The notes below the pieces were generated by a model, which saw nothing but the letters and a program-made list of their open reading frames with translations, was not told where the DNA came from and did no database searches. 64,000 nt of DNA from Planococcus citri (taxonomy: Eukaryota; Arthropoda; Insecta; Hemiptera; Pseudococcidae): positions 62,273,469-62,337,468 of the forward strand of contig NC_088677.1 of NCBI RefSeq assembly GCF_950023065.1, in the 5' to 3' direction. Shown here one piece after another: positions 23,181-35,710 of the stretch (positions are counted from its first letter, which is position 1; each line of letters opens with the position of its first letter). The position numbers and the translations under genes were made by a program.

Positions 23181-26100
23181 ATTTTTTTAAACATTTCTAT
23201 TTCCTTCAATTCAACTCGAGCATCGGCCAAAGTTATAGGTCTGTTGCTCTGGTTCATTTTTATTGGACCTTCCTTAGCGATTTTAAATTTATAGAGAAAT
23301 TGAAAAATCGACGGACGCTCCAAAATTGCCCAAAACTATTGCTGCTTTGGTGTGAGAATTGAATTGAAGGAATACTTGATTATTCACATTGGTTCACTTT
23401 GCTTGCCAAAATTCATATTTTATAACAAAAAGTTTGAAAATCATGTTTTTTTAAATTTATTAAATTTTCGAAAATTTGTCACAAATTTAAAAATGAACAA
23501 CCTTATTACCTGAAATTTTGGTTACGAGAGTTTTAAGACATGTAATTTCGATCTAGCTTAGTTTCGTTCAAATCTCAGGGTGTGCGTTCAAAATGTTTCC
23601 TTGTAGATGGTAATCTGGCTGCAATCAGACTTTTTGCAAGGGGTGAAAAAAACAGAAGGCAAAAGGAATGTTTTAGTCTGGATTTTTCAAAATGTGACAT
23701 CTGAAGATTTTTTTGACTCGTTGCGTTACAGCTTGAGAGTGAAATATGCAGATGAAAATATTCTGGAATTTTTCTCATAGTTTATTCAATAGTAAAACTT
23801 GAGAAACTATGATTTCCAAAACTCAAATTTGAAATTGGTTCCATTCGATCAGATTGTGGGAAAAAGGGCTGAAATTCCAAAATACCTATGAGTGGGTATA
23901 GTCCTGTTTAATAACTAGCATTTTTAAAGTTTTAACTTAGGCTTCTATGATTCAAGTCAACTCCCATCAGGTTTTATATTCAAATTCGTGCCGAAAAATT
24001 CACTTACAGGACGAATTTGTATTTTTAAAATTACTAGATGCGAATTAAAACTACTAACCGTGACAATCTTCGAATATACGCTTCCAAGCAATGAAAGCGG
24101 ATAATTAGTTACCTACTCGAAGCTAAAACCCATCTTTTCTAATGTTAGGATGAAAAAAAAAAGAACTAGTTGCAAATACTTATTAAATATGTACAATTAA
24201 TACGAGTACAACTTAAAATTTGATTAGGTATACTTATAATACCTACCTATACGTCTATGTTCTCGAAAAATTGTATAAAATGGCGAAAAAAAATCTGTTC
24301 GTAATAAAGGATAATTTTCGTAACGTTAGCGAACCATAAGCTCAAACATAATAGACATAAGCACAAGCCTACATAACATATGTATGTACTTTCATATAGT
24401 TTTATAATATACCTACTTAATAAGTATACCTAAGCACGGTATACGTCATTTCAATTACCATTGACCTTCGAATTTACGGTCCGAATAATACAGACATTTG
24501 CATCCATAGGTACTTATTGTTGGTACGTTTTTCAGCCGAATGAAATAATTTACACAAAGATACAAGTATGTAGGTAGAGGTATAGGTACCTAACTTGCAT
24601 TCGCATGTAGAGATTCGTCCAACCGTCCACAATTTTCAACGGCTAAAGTTCCTATAATATTTAAGGCGAATAGAATGAAGTAACGTTTAAAAAATATATA
24701 TATCATAAAATAAAAATAATAAAATCAAGTTTTAATATAAACTTAGGTTAGCCCGTAGTTTTTCGAGTATTTCCGGATCTACATGAAACTGCGGCGAGCA
24801 GCGAGCAATATATCGTGAAAGTATTTATGGGCTCGCATAAATGTGACAGTTCAATTATTAGAATTTCTGTTCTGTTTTTAAAAACTATACGCTTTTTATT
24901 ATACTAGGTATTTTCTTTTTTCTATGCGCATCTTCTTTTTCTATCGTCTTTATTTTCTATCCTATATTCATGAAGCGTTGAAAATTTACCAAATACTTGC
25001 CTATCTACTTACCTATTTCTTCAAATTTATATTTTATTCTTGAAAATTTTCTCATTTCTTCTCACTTTTTCGAACTTACGATGTTTCTTTTACTCGTACT
25101 CGTATAAGGGTTTGCATATTAACTGATTGAAGGTTAAATGAGAACCAGTGGACTTATCGTATTTCTTTCGAACGAATATCCAATTTAGACATATGAAGCT
25201 CATTCAGTTCTACAATATAACACATTAGCACTATTTTTTAAGACATTTTTTCCATTCCAGACAAAGAATACTTTGAACTGGCATTCTCTGATTTGAACGA
25301 AACCAAAGTACAAACGTAAGAGTATATCAAGACCCCCCCCTCCTTAACCAGAAAAATTTCAGCTGCAAAAGTTCACTTTCAGATTTTTGGCTTTTCGGGA
25401 ATTTATAGAATTCAAAAAAGCAGGTTCCTAAGGTCGAATTTTGGACTTTTTTATGAAGTATAATTTTTTTGAGTACCTTATTTGACCCGAATTTTCTGGA
25501 TTCATCGTCAGAGTAATTTTAAGCAATTTTTTCTTCAATTTGTGGAGTGGTAAAAAATTGAAAAATTATAAACGATGCCAATGGTTATAAAAACACTCAT
25601 TTTGTATGAGTTTCTACTTCACCCCTCCTCTACTATTTTTTTAAGGCAGGTAGGTAGGTACTCAAAGAATTCAGTTTTTTGTTTTGATCTCTTAAAAGAG
25701 AAGTACCTAGTAGTTGAATTTTCCAGATTTGGCGATAGCCTGTCGTAAGAAACCCTCTTCTACAATCATATCTTATCATTTGACCAATTTTTCATGTCAT
25801 TTCGAGAACTTCAAAATGCCATGTAAATTCATGAAAAGAAATTTTTCATTTTTCAATTTTTATGGGCTTTTGTGGAGAGAGGGGGGAGGAAGAAAGAAGG
25901 GTAAATATTTCCTAAAAAAATTGGTTCTTGCCTTATTGTTATTTTTGTGTAAAACTTCGTCAAAATTTGTTCAAAATGGGTAAATAACTCATCGCTTATT
26001 GCAGAACCTAAAAAAAAGGAGACTCCTACTTGTAGTATACTTTTTAAATTTTAATTAGGTAGGTACATAAGTATTCCAGTCATTGGCCATTTTTGACTTG

Positions 26101-28460
26101 ATCATAATTATTCTTTGTTCCCACTTTCCACTTCTTCGAACAAAACTTCAAAATTTATTCCAATTTTCACCAGTATAATCTTCTTTTAAAAATTCTATTT
26201 GGTCTGCAAATTTGACGACCACAACGATTACGTATGTGAAACCTAGAACCATCGAGCAGTTCACAAATTGACGATGAACTGATCACACTCGGAAGCGATG
26301 TCTGGTCGTGTCGTGTTGCAGAGTACGAGTCGTACATACAGTATACATATAATTGTGTCACGTAGAGCGAAGTCTGATTCGCGATAAAAATATGTCGACG
26401 CGATGGAATACTTGGCATTATATGGTTCGGTTCTCACACGTTGGCGTATGCAGTCTGTACTACACGTATAGAATTATCGGTATTTCAATTTGATTGCCGA
26501 GTCTAAGCAGATCTGCATATGCAGCGTAAAGGTGAACGGTTGTGTACATTGGTAATTTGCCGGAATCGACGTACGCGACGCTGCGTGAAAAAGAAAAAAA
26601 AAGAGAGGAAGAAAAAATTTATACGACTGGAATGTAGATTCGATTTGTTGGCTTCGCATCGACGAGCGATCACCTTTAATGAGATGGGATTTTGATAGTT
26701 TGAAAAGAAACTAGGTATTCGGCAGAGTGTTTTTTTTCGAAGGGACTGACTCTCTGTTATATGAAGGTATACTCGTACAGACACCTAAGCCCTTTGGTAT
26801 GTTGGATGTTCGAGGGACTTTGAACGAGATAACTGATGCGTTAAAAAAGGCAACGCGAAAATCGCCATTTCTAAATTACCGCACGGTTCAGAGTTCATTC
26901 GCAAACACCATCGTTTAACGTTTCCGCTTTTCGAGCCTGCTGAAATTCGGTCAAACTTTTCAAATCACAAGTTTTCGGTAGCAGGTAGTTTTTTTCCTAC
27001 TCCCTAGACTCTGAGTTCTCGACCTATACTGCTTGGTCGTGTTGCTGGCGCTTTTTGTATTACGATCCTTTGATGTTAAACCTTAAACCGACAAAATAGG
27101 CACGGAAAGAATTTTCCAAAGTTGTGCAAATTTTTAATATCTTAAACGTAGTTGTAAATTTACAATGAAACTCGAAAGCGAGTACTTGAACAAAGAGTAG
27201 CAAGCTGAGGGGATAAGGGGATGCTCAGTCGCCTTAACTTTTCGATATCTGTTTTTTCCTCTTTATTCATTTTTTTTGTTTTGTTTTACCGACAGTTTTT
27301 TCAAATTATATTTATATTAACGGACTTTTCTTATAATAGTTTAACGTGCTCGGAGTATAAATTTTCATCTTGAGAGAGCATCTCTTCTCGTATATGGAAG
27401 TACTCGACTAGCTACCCCGACTTCAATACCCCTTCTAGCGAAAACTTTACGCCGTGAATCTGTTTACAGGGCTACAACCTGTCTGAAGACTTGGAATACC
27501 TACGTTAGCGTTATAAAGATGTTTCCAGCGAGAATTGAAAACTTGTCTCGCGAAACTCAGTGGAAGATCGGTGTATATAGGAAGGAATTGCACGAGTACA
27601 TACATAGTTGTAGTATAGACGCGAAAACGAAGGCGAAGGCGAACAAGCGACCAACTATTAAACTAGCTCGTGTACTAAAAACAAGGTGGCTTTAAGTATA
27701 TGGAAGAAACGAAGCTGTCGTATTGCGAAATAGAATGGACCCGTGGGATGAACCCTAATCGAGAATACGTTTCTTATCTTTTTAACTTTTACTAAGAAAA
27801 TTGTTGCAGTTAGAAAAGAGCACGAGGCTTAGACGCGCTCACAACTTTTGCAACCTCAAAAACTCCAGCTTTCCAGCAGCTCGGCGCGACTAAACTTGGT
27901 AAAGAAATCACGTCCCATGGTTACCAATTAATTCCTCTATTTTTATTAGTATAACAACATTGGCAAGAAGAGATTTTACCCAACGGACGACACGCAAAAC
28001 GACCCGAAAACCGAGAAAAAAAATGGATTACAATTTTTATCCTTTTCAACGCGAAATTTACTACTCGGTTTTTAGCGTCGTTTTTTTCTCTTTCCTTATT
28101 CCTTCGGTATAATTAATTAGCTATCGGGGTGAAGAATAATAAAAATGGTGAAAAAAAGGCTTCGAGAAATCTTTTAAAATTCAAATTCTATTTATTCGAC
28201 ATCGAATATACAAGCGTACTTATTTTATGCGTAGCCGAAGCGAGCGTGAAAATGAGAAAGTGAAATTTGTTTATTCGAAAGATAAGCTTAATCAACGGTT
28301 TTTTTCTTTCGCTATTAGAGTGTTTTCCAAAGGCCCCTCGCGTCGCGTTGTGTTTTTTAAGCACGCCATCGCTATTTGAAACTGGAAGCGAATTACGATT
28401 AGATTACCTCTTTTCGGTGGTCTTTTTTCTCTGCTCTTTCGATACTGCTTCACTGCTTGC
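23181..28460. other. Long unique block, no gene recognised
   Basis: Unique, moderately AT-rich sequence. One more copy of the AGCTGCAAAAGTT repeat lies at about 25330-25430. From about 26170 to 28100 the sequence looks less AT-rich and nearly repeat-free, with several frames of 60-95 codons on both strands, none with a family resemblance. This is a reasonable place to look for conserved non-coding elements. Confidence 0.4.
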
Positions 28461-29225
28461 TTCAAATTTTTTTTTCAAACTGTTCTGCTCAGCGTTGCTA
28501 ACCCCTTTTTCAAAAAATCTTGAGAATAAATCCTTGAAAAATCTTGCGATTCTTGGGATTTTTTGCCATCATGGGTATCCTTGGAAAGAGAATTTAAGAG
28601 AATTTCAAGCTCTTTAGAACGAGGTCGAAAAGAAATACATACTGAGGTAAGAAATTGGTCTTTTGACTTTTCACTAAGCAAAAAACTCAATACTCTGCCT
28701 CTATTGAAAAATAAATATTGCTGAAAAAACAATAAAATTTTATGAAGTGGGCACTTTGTGTAAATTCTTGGTAATTATATCGAATGTAATTTCAATCAAA
28801 TCAAATTTGGTGGATTTTTTAAACAGATTTGAAAAAAAGAAAATTCCTGGAATTTTTAAATTTTTCTTGGGATTTTTAAAGATTTTGGGGCAGTCTTGAG
28901 GATGCATGAAAAATCTTGTAACCCCATGATAAATACTTATTGGTGGTTGGAAACACTGGTTTTACTGACAATATTTGCGAATTCGGATCAGACTCCGTAG
29001 CGTATAGGGCTCGATAGCAGACGTTTTGGGAACCTTGAAATTTTCTTCGATGATTCCTAAATCGTTTCTTCTGCTGAGGACTAATTTTGCGTAAACTCGG
29101 ATCGTCAACAATTTTCTTCTTGTGTGGGCTCTAGAGATAGTGTAGCTTTTTATTGCTAGGTTTGTAAAAAAATGTAACCATGATTTAAAATTTTCCTTGC
29201 TGAGGGGACTTAATCCCCATTTCTG
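28461..29225. other. AT-rich stretch, no gene
   Basis: 'cttgaaaaatcttgcgattcttgggattttt' near 28535 has loose echoes near 28845-28915 ('cctggaatttttaaatttttcttgggattttt'), so it may be a decayed repeat. Frames here are short and unrecognised. Confidence 0.35.
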
Positions 29226-29229
29226 ACAA

Positions 29230-29926
29230 ATCACGGGTAATTGTTGGTAAATTAAGAGGAATTTTTAGTAAGTAAGTAAATTACAGGTAATACATTTCTG
29301 GTAATTTTTTGGCAAATTACGGGTAATTTTTTGGTAAATTACGGGTAATTTTTTGGTAAATTACCGGGTAATTTTAGGGTAAATTGCGAGGTAATTTTTT
29401 TAATAATTGCGGTAATTTTTGGTAATTTACGAGTAATTTTTTGAGGAATTACAGGGTAATTTTTTGGTTAATTACGAGGTAATTTTTTTGGTAAATTAAG
29501 GGGTAATTCTTTGGTAAATTGTGGAGTAATTTTTTTGGTAAATTAAGGAGTAATTCTTTGGCAAATTGCGGGGTAATTTTTTTGGTAAAATTACAATAAT
29601 TTTTGGTAAATTACGGTAATTTTTGGTAAATTACGATAATTTTTTGGTAAATTACGAGTAATTTTCTGGTAAATTTAGTCTATTTTTTTGTCAAATTACT
29701 GGTGTTTTTTTTCGAGTAAATTAGCATAATTTTTGGTAATTTACTGGTAATTTTTGGTTAATTTCGTGTAATTTCAATTAAGGTTACCTACCTAAATTAT
29801 TCTTTTGATAAATGGCTGGTAATTTTAAGTAAGTGACCGGTGATATTTTTTGGTAAATTATTTCAGATAACTTTAAGTAAATTACTGCAAGTACATAATT
29901 TTCGGTAAATTACTGATAATTTATTG
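29230..29926. repeat. Tandem array, unit about 21 bp (GGTAAATTACGGGTAATTTTT-like)
   Basis: About 0.7 kb of GGTAAATTAC alternating with GGTAATTTTT. It is most regular at about 29300-29380 and decays in both directions. It is a minisatellite with continuously variable units and no unique spacers, so it is not a CRISPR. The pogo-like element begins directly after it, and similar words resume at about 30882, so the element probably inserted into the decayed end of the array. Confidence 0.8.
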
Positions 29927-29928
29927 TA

Positions 29929-30879
29929 GGGGAGAGGGAGGATGTTTAGACAGGTGGATGTTTTGGACAGTTGCTGGTTTGACGAGTTGGTTTGATTTTT
30001 TTTGACAGGGTTTTCACTATTATGTGGCAATGTTGTACCACAACTGATATTTGACAACTTTTACCGGATACCAACTCATGTGATAAAAATATTTCAGCTT
30101 TTGTTTTGAAGTGCTGTTTTTGGAAAAAATTTTCATCTCACATTTTGAGCTACTGTGAGGAATTTCGTCAAGAGCCCAAGTAAAATGAAATCTCTGATTC
30201 CTTCTCGTCAATAATCACTAATTAACTACCTTTTCGTGAAAAGCTGATACTTTTTTCCCACAGCCAGTTTAAGTAGAAATGGCATAGTGGAGATGTTTTG
30301 GACACTGCGATAAATTCGTGTTAATTTGTTATGTTTGGGTGTAAGAATGTCTCAGTTTTATCTGACAAATCCAGGAAAGACTTTTAATGAGTCTGGAATG
30401 ATAAATGCTAATCAAGAACAATTTGAAGTTGCCTCCTGAAAATATGTCGATTCGAGCAAGCCAGCACTGGCTGAAAAATATGGCATAAAAAAGTCGACTC
30501 TTCAACATTGCCTCACTAATATTAAAAACGATCCGAGTCAACTGAAATTGTGGACAGATACTGACAATTGATTTCTAATGGATTGAAATTTGGGATTTCC
30601 AAAAATAAACATTAAAAAAAACATCTTTTCTCAGCATTTCCAAAACATCCACCTATCGTGTCCAAAACATCCCACTACTGTCCAACACATCCACCCAAAA
30701 TGGTGTTTTTTCAAAGTCCAATGGTTTATTCAGTTTGCAACTTAAACATTTTTCTAGTAAGTCAAAATGTGCGCATTGAGATCCTCTTTCAAATGAGACC
30801 AACCCCACCTTTCTAGGCGTTTCCTATCGCTTGCAATTTCAAATCAAAGAAAAGTGTCCAAAACATCCTCCCTCTCCCC
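29929..30879. mobile_element. Pogo-like DNA transposon remnant, 951 bp, with TA target duplication
   Basis: The ends are GGGGAGAGGGAGGATGTTTA at 29929 and its reverse complement ending at 30879, and TA flanks both (29927-29928 and 30880-30881). The terminal word GGATGTTTTGGACA recurs inside: + orientation at 29956 and about 30291; - orientation near 30638, 30660, 30678 and 30855. A short coding remnant at 30440-30571 looks like a helix-turn-helix of pogo/CENP-B type. TA duplication and that domain together suggest the Tc1/mariner-pogo group. The catalytic DDE domain is missing, so this copy is dead or non-autonomous. Confidence 0.75.
30440..30571 (+). pseudogene. Helix-turn-helix remnant of a pogo/CENP-B-like transposase
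   Basis: An open stretch of 43 codons, bounded by stops (TGA at 30437-30439 and 30569-30571), reads with the core LAEKYGIKKSTLQHCLTNIK. The pattern of A.KYGI..STL is typical of the psq/CENP-B-type DNA-binding helix-turn-helix at the N-terminus of pogo-family transposases. No start codon, no second DNA-binding half and no DDE catalytic core were seen. It lies inside the element with terminal repeats at 29929 and 30879, which supports the call. The fragment is short, so a chance match is possible; a profile search would settle it. Confidence 0.5.
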
Positions 30880-30881
30880 TA

Positions 30882-33785
30882 AGTGAATTACAATTAATTG
30901 TTCTTACATCACCAATAATTTTCTAGCATATCAGTGATCATGATTTTCTTTATTAAACTGAGAAAATTGAATAATGACTGATGATGATTGATTAACCTGA
31001 CGAATATTGAGCAAGTAGTCATCATTCAGTTATCAAATGCAGGGGAGTAATTCAATCAGGAAAATTGAGAAAAGAATGCGAAAGCAGTCACTAAAAAAAT
31101 CAACTACCCAGGTAAAAAGACATTAAAAAATTGAAAACACAAGTACTACCTACCCACCTGTTGAAATTGTCGAAAATTATTCAAAACTGCGTTAAAATCA
31201 TCAAAGTGGGTGTGGGTGTGTAAGTTTATTGAAAATAGGCTCAGATATATTTGCTGTCGTGTCGTTCATCATCAAAACACCACAGTATCCCTATCCAACA
31301 AAAAAAGCACCTACCTAAGCTAAAAAGCAGCCCAGAGGGAGAAAAGCACTTATGTAGAGATATAAAAAGAGAAAAATCCATACATCATCCAGCATCGTGT
31401 ATTTCGACAACAAATCACACCTCGTATATAATTGTTTTTTAATAATGAAAACAAAAAAAAATCAGCATACGGAGGCTACACGTACAATATACGATTACAA
31501 CAAACGACGAAAAACGTTCACGACTTACCAGCATTCATTTCCGCGCCATGTATGTTGGTATGATGTAGCGCTAAATTAAAAAAGTAAAAATAGAAAAAAA
31601 AAGTAGTAAAAATTATACCCAGAAAAGAAGAAACTGCAGCGATAGGGAGAGAAAGAGAGAGAAAGGAAAAAAAACGATTTGTCAGCATAATTCTACGTAG
31701 GTGTTGGTCGAGTGTTATATAATTATATTCGAACGCCAAGTTACGATGGTATAGTTTTTAAAAGTTACCAACACGAGACGACCTTTTTCGATGATGTTTT
31801 TCCATATTTTTCCGCGCGCCTTTCAGTTTCGCAGCGTTCAGAAGGAAAACTCCATAGTACTGTATGGACGTTGACCGCTCATATTGTGGACCGAGGGAAG
31901 GGAAGGGGAACAGACCATTCTAGCGGAAGAACAAAAGAAACAATTGAAATATACGTACGGTGAGTATGTGTGTTGTGTTGTGTATATTACGTACTCGTGT
32001 ATACTTATGACGTTTATCCGCAGTATGTGTTGGAAAAATTGAAGACGGGGGGAGTAGAAGGGAGGAAAAACAACCAGAATATGATGGATTATTCGATGAG
32101 TTTTATGATACGAAAGTTTTTATCGTGCTAGGTTTTGACGTATTTTGATGAATGAGTTGGTAAAAGAAGTGGCTGAAAAAAAAAGGTCGGATAAAGGGTT
32201 TAATTGTTACCGATCACGAGGCCAAAGTGTGAAGGGTAATTTGAAACTTAAAATGTATCGGATACAGGCAGACGGGGGAGCAGGATAGAGAGATGAAGAA
32301 TTTCATTGTAGAATGTGCCATATCTATATACGTGTATTGTGTACATGATTTTATACGATGATGAGTACCTCTCCACCTACCATATTATGTATCGTACGCC
32401 CCATGTACCGTTATCGGAGGCCGAACAATTTGGTAGAATTTTTGTACATACGCCTTCGTGTGGGTATATGGGTACATTACATTATAAATATTTATTCGGC
32501 GTGATGGCAACGTGCTATACGTACTGTACATTTGTCTCTATATACTACACGATATACCGAGAGTGCACACTGCACAGACATAGACATACATATAACTATA
32601 CTTACAAGATCGACGTACTCACACATACGTCGAGCTTCGAGCTTGATTATTTATTGATACTTATTGTCTCTCGAACGCGCGAATTCTATTGTCGTGAGTG
32701 TGCGTTGTGATTATAAAGAATTTTTTGACACGACTTGCCACCCACTCGATGAGCTCAACGGTGTCGTGACCCCAGTTCCCAGTTACGCGATCCGGTTGCC
32801 TAATTCGATCTTGCGGTATACCATAGGTAGGTAGGACATCACTATACACATATAGGTACGAGTACGTAAGTTCAACAGTGAAAATATTAAAGAATGAAAA
32901 AAAGTGTCAAAATATCGAAATCCAATTATTACAAGGCAAGATCCCGCCGGCCAGACGAAGATTCGAAGGCGTCTGTTGTAATTACGTAAAATGCTGCATC
33001 GGTGAATTATGATTATTAGATGGATGGTCTCGGTCGAGTCTCCCGGCAGCATGTAGCTGGTGTGTAGTGTACATAGATATACGAGTATTGTGCCATATGG
33101 TACGGAGCGACTGTGTATAATTTAGGTGTAATTTTTAGCAGCTCGATGCATTAATATGCGGCGTAGCTGTCAGCAAATAAATTTCAGCTAGGATGAAATG
33201 TGAGGTGGTCTCGAATTGGGTGTATTGGAATTATTGCATGTGTTGTATGGTAATCCATATTTCATCTAGTAGCAGCCTGACCGCGGGAAAAATATAAAAT
33301 TGAGTAGGCTGTAGGAAGAGATTACCGAAAAATTGGTGATTTTTTGAGCAAATTTTGAATGTAGCGTTTTATAGCGAATTAAATGTATTGAAAAATTCTA
33401 ATGTGGTGAAGTAGAAAAAAGATTGTGAGATCAAGACTTCTAGACATAAAAACCAGTTTTTATTCTGTGATGATGCTGTCGTGCAATTTTATTATGTGTA
33501 AAATTTCCGTGAATAAGACTTTTTTTTGACAGATTAAATCAGGTATTTAGGTGAAGGTTTTTCTGAAAAAATTGAGGTCTGTGGGGATTTACTTTTTTAC
33601 GATAAAAATGAATGCCAAGTGGATAACATAGGCAGCTGCTTGATATGTCAAAGATGAAAATCAAAGGGCAATCGTGGTCAACATGTATAGGTGAATTGGC
33701 CTTCGATTTGAATTTTGAAAATTTATTAGTACATAATTATGTACCTACCTACATAATATAAAAGAGATCAGCAAAGCAAAATTTA
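30882..33785. other. Unique block, CpG-richer in part; one candidate exon
   Basis: Mostly unique. GA-rich runs lie near 31640-31670. A stretch at 31827-31959 has exon-like boundaries and is discussed in the findings. Frames of 60-130 codons, including one of 131 rich in Tyr, Cys and His at 32315-32710 (+), resemble no family I know and look like chance frames in TATAC-rich DNA. Confidence 0.4.
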
Positions 33786-33789
33786 ATTG

Positions 33790-35705
33790 AAAAGTAGGTA
33801 TGCGAAATTGAAACTGAATCAAAATTTTTGAAAATAAAATCGAAAATTCTAAATCATTGATTCGGAAAATAAAAATTGAGAACTCTAAAAATAGAATCGA
33901 AAACTAAAAATTAAATGAATGGGTAACGATGAAATCTAAATTTCTGAAAATGAAATTTAAACCCCTGCAAATGAAATTGAAAATTTTGAATAAAATTGTG
34001 TTCTCTAAAAACAAAATCAAAAACTAGAAATAAAATATTAAAAAAAATTTAAAACCTCAAAATGTAAATCAAATTGAAATTTTTGAAAATAAAATCGAAA
34101 AATGGAAATTAAATTGAAAAAAGTATGGTAGGTACATACCTAGACCTACGTATCCACTTATTTCAAACATTGAATTGCAAACCTCTCTAAACATAAAATC
34201 GAAATCTCAAAAAACAGAATTGATCGAAATCTGCAAAAAAAAAAAAACAAAAACTGAAAATAAAATCAAAAATGGAAATTAAATTAAAAAGTCCGAGCAG
34301 GAAAATCTAGAATAAAATTACAAACTGAACTTGAAATCGAAAGCCGAAAATAAAATCAAAATCTGAAAAATGAATTGAAAACCGTAAGTATGAAATCAAC
34401 TCTGAAAATTCTGAAGATGAAATCTGGAATAAAGTTGAAAACTCTAAAAATCAAAGTTGAAAATTGAAAATAAAATTGAAAAATTTGAAAATGAAATCAA
34501 TAAACTGGTAAGTACACGTAAATGAGATATGAAAAACTCTGAAAATAAGAGATCAAAAACTAGAAATAAAGTTGAAAATTAAGAACGCAGGTAAAATCAA
34601 AACTTTAGAACAAGAATGAAAACTCTCAAGCTAAAATCAGAATTTGAAAATGAAATCAAAAACTCTTAAAATGAATCGATAAGTAACTGGAGATGAAATC
34701 GAAGATTCTGAATGTTGAATCGGAAATTCTAAACAAAATTTCAAACCTCCAAAAATAAAATTCTAAAAATGAGGTGAAAAACTGGAAATAAAATCAAACA
34801 CTCTGAAAATGAAATCAAAAATCAGAAATAAAATTGATGAAGATCCTGAAGCTGAACAATGCTTCAATTCAAAAATTTGAAATTACGTAGAAAATTCAAG
34901 TACTGAAATCAAAATTTGAAAATGAAATCAAAAACTAAAAATGAAGTTCAAAATTATGAACATTCAATCGAAAATTCAAAATGAAATTTTTTAAAACTCC
35001 AAAATTGGAACGGAAAACTGAAAATGAAGTGGAAAACGAATGATAAAATCAAAATTGAAAACAAAAATGAAAATGAAATTGAAAATTTTGAAAATTAATT
35101 CAAAGTCCAAAAAAAAGAGTCAGAAGTCAGAACTTTGAAAATTGAACTAAAAACTGAGAAACGAAATTGAAACTCTTGAACATAAACTCAAAAACTGATA
35201 ATTCATTTGAGAACTAAAAAAAATAAAATAAAATAAAAAAATATTGGAAAAATGGAAATAAATCTGAAAATTCTAAACATTTGATTAAAAACGTATAATA
35301 ATAAAAAAAAAACACTACGATGAAATAAATCAAAACAAACTGAGAATTAAATTGTAAATTCTGCCGAAAAAATCGAAAACTGAAAATATGTACAAACTAA
35401 AACTGATGATAAAAATTTTAAAACTGAAAACAAAAATCGAAATCGAAAACAATTATGAAATGAAAATAAGGCGGACTGTCGATGGAAAACTGAAAATAAA
35501 ATCAAAAAATGAAAAGGAAATGAAAAACACTGAAAATTTGATTGAAAACCGAACTTATAAATGAAAATTCTGAATATTAAAAATCAAAAATGTGGAATGA
35601 AATTGAAAACTACGAGAAACCGAACCAAAACTTTGAAAAACTGAATTTAAAACTGAAAATGAGGTTAAAAGTTTTAAAAATTGAATTCAAAATATAAAAA
35701 AATAT
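33790..35705. repeat. About 1.9 kb of A/purine-rich degenerate repeat
   Basis: The + strand is almost continuously built of words such as GAAAATAAAATC, GAAATCAAAAACT, GAAAATGAAATC and CTGAAAAT, spaced about 15-25 bases apart, with few T runs. Strand asymmetry is strong and ends sharply near 35705. No coding potential. It is probably an expanded and decayed minisatellite. The only interruptions are short TAGGTACATACCTA-type words near 34128. Confidence 0.75.
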
Positions 35706-35710
35706 TAGAC

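Noticed and set aside
29230..29926. Regular repeated array resembling a CRISPR at first sight
   Set aside because: Units are contiguous and variable with no unique spacers, in a eukaryotic context; it is a minisatellite.
32315..32710. 131-codon open frame on the + strand
   Set aside because: Tyr/Cys/His bias follows from TATAC-type sequence; no family resemblance.
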